Positions 1 to 6,022 of a stretch of 10,043 bases of DNA are shown here, piece by piece. Under the pieces are notes generated by a model. It saw nothing but the letters and a program-made list of their open reading frames with translations, had not been told where the DNA came from and made no database searches. Location of the stretch: the NCBI GenBank assembly GCA_002477625.1, contig DLQQ01000002.1, forward strand, positions 1 to 10,043, given 5' to 3'. Origin of the DNA: Candidatus Arcticimaribacter sp. UBA7428 (GTDB lineage: Bacteria > Bacteroidota > Bacteroidia > Flavobacteriales > Flavobacteriaceae). Each line of letters opens with the position of its first letter. The first letter of the stretch is position 1. Both the position numbers and the translations under genes were made by a program.

Positions 1-686
1 ATGCGCCAAGTTGAAGCATATAAATGTCTTGGGTTCGAGGGATCCATGACCAATTCGACAGCACCCGCTTGGACATCCGAAAAAAGAATTTTTTTCCAAC
101 TCTTTCCACCATCAATACTTTTATACACCCCTCGATCGTTGTTCGGTTTGTACAAATCACCCAAAACAGCTGCATAAACAATGTCTGGATTTTGAGGATG
201 AATCACCATACGCGGGATATGACGCGAGTTGGGTAACCCAGAGTAAGTCCAAGTAGATCCAGCATCCACACTTTTCCAAACTCCTTTTCCAGAAGATACA
301 TTTCCACGGACGGTAACTTCACCTCCTCCAACATACAATACATTAGGATCACTTGGAGCCACGGCTACAGACCCGATACTTCCTCCGAAATATCCATCAG
401 AAATATTCTTATAGGTCACACCACCATCAGTAGTTTTCCAAACACCCCCTCCAGTTGCTCCAAAATAAAACACCTTGGATTGGTTGGGTACACCTACTGC
501 AGCAGCAGAACGCCCACCCCTAAAAGGGCCTATGGATCGGTATTGAACTGATTTGTGTAGTTTAGGGTCGATTTTCGTGGTATTTTGTTTTTTTGATCGC
601 CTTGATTGGGCTGTAGTATTTTGAGCAGTAAGTAAGAACATACAAGCAGTTAATAGCGTAGGTAGGATAAGTTTATGATAGCGCAT
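1..686 (-). CDS. Secreted BNR/VPS10-type beta-propeller protein, 5' part only
   Basis: The minus strand is open from an ATG at 686-684 to the window edge, giving 228 residues with no stop. Residues 1 to about 27 are a signal peptide: a short basic start, a hydrophobic core with LILPTLLTACMFLLTA, and a polar end TTAQS. The mature part carries three Asp-box (BNR) motifs of the form S/T-x-D-x-G-x-x-W/Y: TTDGGVTY (85-92), SVDAGSTW (139-146) and SIDGGKSW (190-197). Each is followed by a strand and a DPN/QNPDIVYAA-like turn, as in sortilin/VPS10 and sialidase-like propellers. Family members in Bacteroidota are usually around 1000 residues, so most of the gene lies to the left. They are exported, often annotated 'glycosyl hydrolase' or 'exo-alpha-sialidase' on Asp boxes alone, and their substrate is generally unknown; I assign no enzyme activity. 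It is divergent from the exopeptidase operon with 86 bp between starts. The 3' truncation is the window boundary, not a mutation. Confidence 0.9.
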   Translation of the reverse strand, partial: MRYHKLILPTLLTACMFLLTAQNTTAQSRRSKKQNTTKIDPKLHKSVQYRSIGPFRGGRSAAAVGVPNQSKVFYFGATGGGVWKTTDGGVTYKNISDGYFGGSIGSVAVAPSDPNVLYVGGGEVTVRGNVSSGKGVWKSVDAGSTWTYSGLPNSRHIPRMVIHPQNPDIVYAAVLGDLYKPNNDRGVYKSIDGGKSWKKILFSDVQAGAVELVMDPSNPRHLYASTWR

Positions 687-772
687 GAGTTGATTTTTTT
701 AAAATAGATATTCCAAGTTACGAAATATTAGGTCAAATAAAATTGTAACTTGAAGTTTCAAAAAAATACAAA

Positions 773-2203
773 ATGAAACAGATCAACAGATTATTACTTC
801 TTTGCTTGGTAGTAATAGGAGTACAAGGGGTTCAATCCCAATCGAAATCAAAAATCAAAAAAGAAATCATAAAAACGGTTGATGCACATAAAGCAGCAAT
901 GATCGAGGTAAGTGATGGAATATGGGAGGCTGCGGAAACATCCCTTAAAGAATTTAAATCTTCTGAATACCTAATGACATTTGCCGAAGAAAACGGCTTT
1001 ACAGTAGAAAAAGGAGTTGCAGGAATTCCAACAGCTTTTACCGCAACCTATGGAACAGGCAAGCCTGTAATAGGCATCCTTGGCGAATTTGACGCCAATG
1101 CTGGAATTTCTCAAAAGAAACAACCCACACGAGAATCGCGCGTTCCAGGAGGAGCAGGTCATGGTTGTGGTCACAACCTTTTTGGAACTGCTAGTTTAGG
1201 TGCGGCCATTGCAATTAAAGAGCAAATTGAAAAGGGAACCCTAAAAGGAACCATTGTTTTTTATGGTACTCCAGCAGAAGAAACCATTTTCGCAAAAGTA
1301 TGGATGGCTCGCGCTGGCCTTTTTGATAAACTAGATGTTTGTATGGACTGGCATCCTGGAGATGAGATTGAAGCGGTTACTCAAAGTAGTAAAGCCTTAG
1401 TTGATTTTAGAGTGAAATTTTATGGAAGCTCTTCCCATGCTTCTTCTGATCCATGGAATGGGAAAAGCGCGGTTGATGCTATGGAGTTATTTACAACTGG
1501 ATTGAACTACTACAGAGAACACATCAAACCGACTGCCCGTATTCATTACGATATTGAAAAAGCAGGGGATGTAGTAAATGTAGTTCCAGACTATGCTCAG
1601 ATTTGGACTCGTTTGCGTGAAAACGATCGACCCAACGTAGATATTTTATACGAACGTGCTAAAAAAATAGCGGAAGGTGCAGCATTAATGGCTGGGGTTC
1701 GTCATGAGATTCAATTGATTTCAGGAATTTACGAAATCCAAGTCAACCGAACAGGAGCTGAGGTAATGCAGCGTAATCTCGAAACCTTAGGTCCAATTAC
1801 CTATACTGAGGACGAAGTGCAGTATGCCAATACTATTTTAAAAGAAACCGGAAAACCACTAAAAGGTCTTGATGGATTAATCCATCCGTTACGTCCCTCT
1901 CTTCCTGCTCAAGGAGGTTCTACTGATGTGGGCGACGTAAGTCAACTGGTTCCTACGATCCGAATGAGCGCAACGGTCGCTTCTAAAGGAGGCCCCTGGC
2001 ATTCTTGGGCGGTAGTTGCCTGTACAGGAATGTCTATTGGGCATAAAGGAATGTTATATGCTTCAAAAGCTTTAGGGATGACCATGGTCGATTTATTTAC
2101 AAACTCAAAATTAGTGGAGCAAGTAAAAGAAGATTTTAAGAACAACAGAACCAATCCTTCGTATGAACCAAGAATACCAGCAGGTCCGCCACAATTAAAC
2201 TAA
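773..2203 (+). CDS. Exported M20-family amidohydrolase, AbgB-like
   Basis: A 476-residue zinc peptidase/amidase of family M20D, closest by eye to the p-aminobenzoyl-glutamate hydrolase subunit AbgB. The expected metal-site motifs are present in order: GHGCGHN (129-135, C132 and H134), the catalytic Glu pair AEE (168-170), DWH (192-194), and the dimerisation-domain His in SSSHASS (219-225). The C-terminal part has GGSTDVGDVS (381-390) and a late metal-site candidate in PWHSW (408-412, H410). Residues 1 to about 22 are a signal peptide (LLLLCLVVIGVQG, then QSQS), so the enzyme should act in the periplasm or envelope, unlike cytoplasmic E. coli AbgB. It should hydrolyse an amide or N-acyl amino acid; the substrate cannot be read from sequence. 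No AbgA partner or AbgT transporter is visible. The ATG at 773 is preceded by an A-rich stretch and gives the signal peptide. The next gene starts 8 nt after the stop, so the two are almost certainly one operon. Confidence 0.93.
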   Translation: MKQINRLLLLCLVVIGVQGVQSQSKSKIKKEIIKTVDAHKAAMIEVSDGIWEAAETSLKEFKSSEYLMTFAEENGFTVEKGVAGIPTAFTATYGTGKPVIGILGEFDANAGISQKKQPTRESRVPGGAGHGCGHNLFGTASLGAAIAIKEQIEKGTLKGTIVFYGTPAEETIFAKVWMARAGLFDKLDVCMDWHPGDEIEAVTQSSKALVDFRVKFYGSSSHASSDPWNGKSAVDAMELFTTGLNYYREHIKPTARIHYDIEKAGDVVNVVPDYAQIWTRLRENDRPNVDILYERAKKIAEGAALMAGVRHEIQLISGIYEIQVNRTGAEVMQRNLETLGPITYTEDEVQYANTILKETGKPLKGLDGLIHPLRPSLPAQGGSTDVGDVSQLVPTIRMSATVASKGGPWHSWAVVACTGMSIGHKGMLYASKALGMTMVDLFTNSKLVEQVKEDFKNNRTNPSYEPRIPAGPPQLN

Positions 2204-2211
2204 TTTGTCTG

Positions 2212-3519
2212 ATGAAGAAATTTATATATCTATTTCTGCTTCTGCCGCTTTTGGCTTTGGGGCAGCAAGTCCTTTCTCTTAAAGAGCGAGCACTGAAAAT
2301 TGATGAAATTCAAAAAGATCGTTTCGACAATTTATTACCTAAGTTGATGGAAGATACCGAAATTGATCTTTGGGTTTTGATAACTCGGGAGTACAACGAA
2401 GACCCGGTTATTAAAACACTATTGCCTCCAACTTGGCTCAACGCTCGGCGTCAAACGATCCTCGTTTTTTCGAAGAATAAAGATTCGGAAGGGATAACTT
2501 CTGCAGCGATTACTCGCTATCCTTTTGGGAAGTTGATTCCCTCAATTTGGAATAAGGAGAAGCAACCCAATCAATGGCAGGCGTTGGCTGATTATATCGT
2601 TTCAAAAAACCCAAAAAATATTGGAATCAATACCTCTAAGTCCTTTGCTTTAGCCGATGGTTTAGTCAAAACAGACTATGATGCACTGATGCAGGTTTTA
2701 CCAGAAGCCTATAAAAGTAAAGTGGTTTCTGCCGAACAACTTGCAATTGGCTGGATCGAAACACGTACAGCCAAAGAGATGGTACTTTATGAAGACCTTG
2801 TAGCAATAACCCATCAGATTATAGCCGAAGCCTTTTCATCGAAAGTAATAACAGCCGGCAAAACAACTACCGATGACGTGGTATGGTGGTTGCGAGAAAA
2901 AGTTTTAAGCCTTGGGTTGGATACTTGGTTTCATCCTACGGTTGATGTACAGCGTGCCAACGAAAGTGATTTATATGCCTTCGACAGCAAATCAAAATTT
3001 GACATTATACAGCCAGGGGATTTAGTTCATTGCGATTTTGGGATTAGCTATTTATCGCTCAATACCGATTGCCAAGAACTCGCCTATGTTTTGAAGCCAG
3101 GTGAAAAACAAGCTCCAGATTTTTTAGTTGCTGCATTGGCACAGGGGAATCAAGTTCAAGATATTTTTACAAATAATTTCAAAGCCGGAGTTTCAGGAAA
3201 TGTAATTTTAAAAAAATCATTAGAAGCGGGACGAGCAGAAGGACTTCGACCACAGATATATACTCACCCTTTGGGAACCTTTGGGCATTCTGCTGGAACA
3301 ACACTTGGTATGTGGGACTCGCAAAATGGAGTAGCTGTAAATGGAGATTACCCCTTGCACCTGAATACTGCTTACGCCATTGAATTGAATACGAGTGTAT
3401 ACATTGATGAATGGAAGAAAGACATCCGGATAATGTTGGAGGAGGCTGGTTTTTTTGGCTCAGATGGGTTCCGTTATATCAACAAAAGGCAAGAGAAATT
3501 ACTTTTAATCGGTAATTAA
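2212..3519 (+). CDS. Exported M24-family metallopeptidase (Xaa-Pro aminopeptidase type)
   Basis: A 435-residue protein with a signal peptide (MKKFIYLFLLLPLLALG, then QQ), an N-terminal creatinase/prolidase-like domain (about 25-180) and a C-terminal 'pita-bread' M24 catalytic domain (about 190-430). The dinuclear metal ligands can be assigned: D275 in HCDFG and D286 in NTDCQ (11 apart, as in methionine aminopeptidase), H359 in GTFGHSAG, E391 in AIELNT, and a last Glu in MLEEAG (E410 or E411). H241 (FHPTVD) and H352 (THPLG) match the substrate-binding histidines of the family. All ligands are present, so it is probably active, removing N-terminal residues before proline or acting as a dipeptidase. 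The signal peptide places it in the periplasm or outer envelope. It follows the M20 gene by 8 nt and likely shares its transcript, suggesting stepwise breakdown of imported or envelope peptides. The exact specificity is inference. Confidence 0.92.
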   Translation: MKKFIYLFLLLPLLALGQQVLSLKERALKIDEIQKDRFDNLLPKLMEDTEIDLWVLITREYNEDPVIKTLLPPTWLNARRQTILVFSKNKDSEGITSAAITRYPFGKLIPSIWNKEKQPNQWQALADYIVSKNPKNIGINTSKSFALADGLVKTDYDALMQVLPEAYKSKVVSAEQLAIGWIETRTAKEMVLYEDLVAITHQIIAEAFSSKVITAGKTTTDDVVWWLREKVLSLGLDTWFHPTVDVQRANESDLYAFDSKSKFDIIQPGDLVHCDFGISYLSLNTDCQELAYVLKPGEKQAPDFLVAALAQGNQVQDIFTNNFKAGVSGNVILKKSLEAGRAEGLRPQIYTHPLGTFGHSAGTTLGMWDSQNGVAVNGDYPLHLNTAYAIELNTSVYIDEWKKDIRIMLEEAGFFGSDGFRYINKRQEKLLLIGN

Positions 3520-3585
3520 AAAAGAATTACGCTTTCAGTAGCATCTTATGGAAAAAGTATTGAATTATTACTTACTTTTGTCCCG

Positions 3586-3602
3586 CAGGGCTTCACACCC
3601 TG
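3586..3602. repeat. Small inverted repeat (hairpin)
   Basis: CAGGG (3586-3590) and CCCTG (3598-3602) form a 5-bp stem with a 7-nt loop; with a one-base bulge the flanking CG bases can extend it. It sits just upstream of a second, longer hairpin in the spacer after the M24 peptidase gene. It is more GC-rich than its surroundings. It may be part of the terminator region or of a dispersed repeat. Confidence 0.45.
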
Positions 3603-3610
3603 GCGTCATT

Positions 3611-3654
3611 AAAAGGGTAGTTGGGCTATGGTTGGCTTTTTCTATCCTTTTTTT
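3611..3654 (+). terminator. Candidate intrinsic terminator after the peptidase operon
   Basis: AAAAGGGTAG (3611-3620) pairs with CTATCCTTTT (3642-3651) over 10 bp with one G-U wobble. The loop is 21 nt, and the T-run continues to 3654. It lies 92 nt after the stop of the M24 peptidase gene and before the next likely start at 3675. The stem plus T-tract fits a rho-independent terminator, but the large loop and A/T-rich stem base make it weaker than a classic one. Confidence 0.5.
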
Positions 3655-3674
3655 CTTTATTAACAAATGGATAC

Positions 3675-4100
3675 ATGTCTACAAATAAATTACACCTCCG
3701 CATAACATCACTTTTTGAATTACAAAAAAAAGGGGTAGAGCTGAACTTAGATCAGGAATTTTTGATTGCAGCAGTTCTTGAGAATCAAGATGAAAAGCTC
3801 GCTGAGATTAGCAAAAAAGCCTATGCTTTGGCCGATGGCTTTACCTTTAAGATACTGACTTATACTTGGGATTATCTCCGAGATTCTCTGGGGAAAGGTT
3901 ATGATACTGCATTTTCAACTCGGGTTGAGGATATGATTATTGATCGCTTCGACGGAGATTACGAAATGGCCTATCTTGCTGAAGAAGAGGTAGAGGACGA
4001 AATGGACATTCAAATCAATAATCAATCGGGAGTGTTGTATGATGCCTATAAAAAAGAATTGGTTAAAATTCTAACCCATTATTTCAATCAACCCGACTAA
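3675..4100 (+). CDS. Hypothetical acidic protein
   Basis: A 141-residue protein I do not recognise. The open frame continues upstream to a TTG at 3621, but that extension would encode the right arm of the candidate terminator and an artificial hydrophobic stretch. The ATG at 3675 (MSTNKLHL) is the better start. The protein looks mostly helical and soluble, with no signal peptide, membrane segment or known motif. A strongly acidic stretch (about 93-111, containing AEEEVEDEMD) precedes the C-terminal segment, which ends in HYFNQPD. The next gene follows after 14 nt in the same direction, so the two are probably cotranscribed. Its partner has a very basic tail, which makes a physical pairing conceivable but unproven. 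Intact and normal in composition, it is probably a real conserved gene rather than a relic. Confidence 0.75.
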   Translation: MSTNKLHLRITSLFELQKKGVELNLDQEFLIAAVLENQDEKLAEISKKAYALADGFTFKILTYTWDYLRDSLGKGYDTAFSTRVEDMIIDRFDGDYEMAYLAEEEVEDEMDIQINNQSGVLYDAYKKELVKILTHYFNQPD

Positions 4101-4114
4101 AATATACCTGATTC

Positions 4115-4486
4115 ATGAGCAACTCAAAAGGAATTACAGGAAAAGCAGTCAAGAAAATTCTTAAGCAAGAAGCGTTTTTAATTAATGAAATGCCCATCGC
4201 AGTTTTTGAACATGACGATTATGGATCTATTGTTCGTGGTTTTAATATTAAGGAGAATAAACCCGATCATGTTTTCTTGGAGCTTCCAGCTCCGGAAGAA
4301 GAAATACTTCGTTTTCTTAAGATGCATTATCATAATCAGTTGAACGACGCTTCAAAAAAGAAGAAAAAAGACCCTAAACAGGTGAAGATAAAACCGCAAG
4401 AACGAAAAGCAAAAGATGCTGAACGTTTAAAGGAAGAGCGCCATAAGAATAAGTACCACAGTAAGAAGGTTAGAAAGAAGCATTAG
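4115..4486 (+). CDS. Hypothetical protein with lysine-rich C-terminal tail
   Basis: A 123-residue protein without a family I can name. Residues 1 to about 75 look like a small folded alpha/beta domain (GKAVKKILKQE, then INEMPIAVFEHDDYGSIVRG, then EEEILRFLKMHYHN). Residues 80-123 form a highly charged, probably disordered or helical tail with 17 Lys and 4 Arg in 44 positions, starting with five consecutive lysines. Such tails are common in nucleic-acid- or ribosome-associated small proteins, so RNA or DNA binding is a reasonable but unproven guess. There is no signal peptide. It is 14 nt downstream of the acidic protein gene. Its stop lies 6 nt from the stop of the convergent Gre-like gene, leaving no room for a separate terminator. 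Confidence 0.78.
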   Translation: MSNSKGITGKAVKKILKQEAFLINEMPIAVFEHDDYGSIVRGFNIKENKPDHVFLELPAPEEEILRFLKMHYHNQLNDASKKKKKDPKQVKIKPQERKAKDAERLKEERHKNKYHSKKVRKKH

Positions 4487-4492
4487 CAAGAA

Positions 4493-4939
4493 TTAATGAA
4501 CTGCGGTAATCGTACTTGTGATTGCATTGAAAACCAGCTGGTCTCCAACTTTTTTTCCAAGAAGTAAAGTTCCAATTGGGCTTTGAGGTGAAATACAATG
4601 AAATAGGGCTGATTTAATGGTGTAACTATCGGTAGCTATCGCAATATAATAGTTAGCCTTGTTTGTTTGTACAGCAGATCCAAAGCGAACTATTTCAGAG
4701 CTTTTATACTGTTTCAATTGGTGAAGTGTCGCTTGATTTTTTTCAGCTTTTTTGATTTGCTCCCCAAGTTTTTCTCGCTCTAACTGAATCATTGCTCGTC
4801 CAGTTTCATGTTTATCTCCAGCACTGCTTTTACTTTCAGATTCCAATGCTAGTACAATTTCAGCTTTCCGAATTTCGAGAACCTCTAGGGAGTGAGCTAA
4901 CTGTTTTATACAATGATTGTAGAGTAATTTTAGAGGCAT
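4493..4939 (-). CDS. GreA/GreB-family transcript cleavage factor-like protein
   Basis: A 148-residue protein with Gre-factor architecture. An N-terminal antiparallel coiled coil (about 1-75) carries the tip motif GDKHETGRA (41-49), which aligns with GreA GDLSENAEY. The two acidic residues that hold Mg2+ in the RNA polymerase secondary channel are kept as D42 and E45. The C-terminal FKBP-like domain contains SPQSPIGTLLLGKKVGD (about 117-133), close to the GreA C-terminal signature. Known role of the family: entering the polymerase secondary channel and stimulating cleavage of backtracked RNA. This short version resembles Bacteroidota proteins often misannotated as '3-oxoacyl-ACP synthase', a name nothing here supports. 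It lies 19 nt downstream of the double-HTH regulator on the same strand, so they are probably cotranscribed. I am confident of the fold and less sure whether it is an anti-backtracking factor or a specialised secondary-channel regulator. Confidence 0.85.
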   Translation of the reverse strand: MPLKLLYNHCIKQLAHSLEVLEIRKAEIVLALESESKSSAGDKHETGRAMIQLEREKLGEQIKKAEKNQATLHQLKQYKSSEIVRFGSAVQTNKANYYIAIATDSYTIKSALFHCISPQSPIGTLLLGKKVGDQLVFNAITSTITAVH

Positions 4940-4958
4940 AGATAGGTGTTGGTGACAC

Positions 4959-5423
4959 TTAGGTCATTTCCCCTTCACCGTTTAGAATCCATGCAAAGTT
5001 GATCTGAGGATAAGCCTTGTCAATTTGATAGGCTAATTTAGCAGAAATATTATTACGCCCACTCAATATCGCATTAATTTGATTCGCATTAGAAAAGCCT
5101 AGCGACCTACTGAATTCAAGTTTTGATTTCTGTGTAAAATCCAAAAGCATTGAAATGCGATCAATACATTCAATGTTAGTCGGGGACTTGGTTTCTTTAT
5201 CGAATTTATGAAAAAAATTAATGATGGATACATCATGAATTTTAAGAATTCGATCAAGGCTTTTAAGGGTGAAATTAGTCCCTTTTTCCATTTTAAAATA
5301 TTGTATTTTACTGAGCTTGTTTTTGTCAGCAAAAACCTCATAACTTGAAAAGCCAGCTAAAAGCCTCATGCTTTTAAGCTCAGCTCCTATCTTTTGTTGA
5401 AGTTCATTCAATTCAATACCCAT
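4959..5423 (-). CDS. XRE-type regulator with two helix-turn-helix domains
   Basis: A 154-residue protein built from two HTH units. Residues 12-71 (IGAELKSMRLLAGFSSYEVF through SIINFF) match the XRE/Cro fold, with the KMEKG turn typical after the recognition helix. Residues 88-152 form a second unit resembling Bacteroidota phage-type repressors: FSRSLGF, then QINAILSGRNNISAKLA, ending in YPQINFAWILNGEGEM. There is no LexA-like peptidase or ligand domain, so any induction would work another way. It is divergent from an unknown gene at 5602. The 178-bp AT-rich spacer holds an exact direct repeat and a palindrome, the layout of an autoregulated repressor controlling a divergent target. The Gre-like gene follows 19 nt downstream. 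The role as DNA-binding regulator is solid; the target set and signal are inferred or unknown. Confidence 0.87.
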   Translation of the reverse strand: MGIELNELQQKIGAELKSMRLLAGFSSYEVFADKNKLSKIQYFKMEKGTNFTLKSLDRILKIHDVSIINFFHKFDKETKSPTNIECIDRISMLLDFTQKSKLEFSRSLGFSNANQINAILSGRNNISAKLAYQIDKAYPQINFAWILNGEGEMT

Positions 5424-5443
5424 AATGATTAATCAAATTACAC

Positions 5444-5503
5444 TAAATATAGTAAATAATATGTTTTTAATTAGATAAATTATATATTTAAATATAGTAA
5501 ATA
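5444..5503. promoter_or_regulatory. Direct-repeat operator pair in the divergent spacer
   Basis: The 15-mer TAAATATAGTAAATA occurs exactly at 5444-5458 and again at 5489-5503, 45 bp apart start to start (about four helical turns). The first copy lies 21 bp before the start codon of the double-HTH gene, well placed for autoregulation. Low sequence complexity raises the chance of coincidence, but an exact 15-bp repeat containing the non-A/T base G at the same place is notable. Proposed ligand: the adjacent XRE protein (inference). Confidence 0.5.
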
Positions 5504-5512
5504 CTGTATTTA
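5498..5512. promoter_or_regulatory. Palindromic operator candidate
   Basis: TAAATAC-T-GTATTTA is a perfect 15-bp palindrome with a single central base. It overlaps the second copy of the 15-bp direct repeat and the wider inverted repeat AATACT (5500-5505)/AGTATT (5516-5521). This nesting of half-sites around AGTA/TACT suits a dimeric HTH repressor. It lies near the middle of the divergent spacer, about 75-90 bp from each start codon. Confidence 0.5.
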
Positions 5513-5564
5513 AATAGTATTAATTTTTTAAAAAATATAAAAAATACATAATATAAATATACAA

Positions 5565-5581
5565 CATATTTGGTGTATTTG
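5565..5581 (+). promoter_or_regulatory. Possible -7 promoter element for the 5602 gene
   Basis: CATATTTG (5565-5572) and TGTATTTG (5574-5581) each match the Bacteroidota -7 consensus TAnnTTTG with one mismatch, overlapping in tandem 20-30 bp before the ATG. No clear -33 TTTG box is visible at the right distance, so this is tentative. The region also holds a short inverted repeat, ATACA (5559-5563)/TGTAT (5574-5578). Confidence 0.25.
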
Positions 5582-5601
5582 TCTCAAAAAGAAATTAAAC
5601 A

Positions 5602-5976
5602 ATGAAAGAAGGTAAAGACAAGCAGGTTTATTTTATCGATGACTTCTCGCCTGAAGAAATGAAATACAAATCGATAATAGCCATTTCTGTCCTAGAAGAT
5701 TACGTTTTGATGGTCGATGTCTGTAACTGGGTAAATGAACTCATCAACACTTCCAATTCAAAGAAACACGCTTTTTGGTATGTTGAAAATAAAATTAACA
5801 GAATTAAAACGCTATTTCTTATGGGTCATATAGTTCGAGAAGATCATCAAGAAATTTTAGAAAGCATTGCCTATGACATTGCAATGGATACTGTTGGTGG
5901 AAATAAAAGCGAACGTGCATTAAAAATTAAAGATACTTTTCTTGAAAAATTATCATCCCTTCGAGCGGATCTGTAA
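5602..5976 (+). CDS. Hypothetical protein divergent from the double-HTH regulator
   Basis: A 124-residue soluble protein that I cannot place in a family. It begins with a charged segment (MKEGKDKQVYFIDDFSPEEM). A hydrophobic/helical stretch follows (about 22-50, ISVLEDYVLMVDVCNWVNEL), then a basic helix (VENKINRIKTLFLMG), an acidic one (EDHQEILESIAYDIA) and a lysine-rich end. It looks all-alpha; there is no signal peptide, transmembrane helix or catalytic motif. The ATG at 5602 is preceded by A-rich sequence (AAGAAATTAAACA), as is usual for the group. Its placement directly across the operator-rich spacer makes it the most likely target of the XRE repressor. It could be an accessory or phage/plasmid-derived protein, an antirepressor, or part of a stress module; nothing in the sequence decides. 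Confidence 0.72.
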   Translation: MKEGKDKQVYFIDDFSPEEMKYKSIIAISVLEDYVLMVDVCNWVNELINTSNSKKHAFWYVENKINRIKTLFLMGHIVREDHQEILESIAYDIAMDTVGGNKSERALKIKDTFLEKLSSLRADL

Positions 5977-6022
5977 AAAGATCAACGCTCAAAGAAATCA
6001 ATTTTTCGACTATTTTGTATTA

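Noticed and set aside
24..236. Open frame of 70 residues on the plus strand
   Set aside because: It lies entirely inside the minus-strand BNR protein gene, whose Asp-box motifs are clear; the plus-strand product shows no protein-like pattern.
1..686. Sialidase or glycosyl hydrolase activity for the BNR protein
   Set aside because: Asp boxes mark the propeller fold only; no catalytic Arg triad or Tyr/Glu pair can be identified in the visible 228 residues.
3621..3674. Upstream TTG start for the acidic protein (18 extra residues)
   Set aside because: The extension overlaps the loop and right arm of the terminator-like hairpin and begins with a rare start codon; the ATG at 3675 gives a sensible soluble N-terminus.
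4493..4939. 3-oxoacyl-ACP synthase
   Set aside because: The protein is far too short and has no ketosynthase active site; the Gre-type coiled-coil tip and C-terminal signature explain it better.
4959..5976. Toxin-antitoxin system (XRE gene plus small divergent gene)
   Set aside because: The genes are divergent rather than in one operon, the regulator carries two HTH domains, and the 124-residue protein has no RelE, HipA, HigB or other known toxin motif. An unknown toxin cannot be excluded but is not supported.
4959..5976. Prophage or integrative element
   Set aside because: The repressor resembles phage-type regulators, but no integrase, excisionase, structural gene, tRNA or attachment repeats are present around it.
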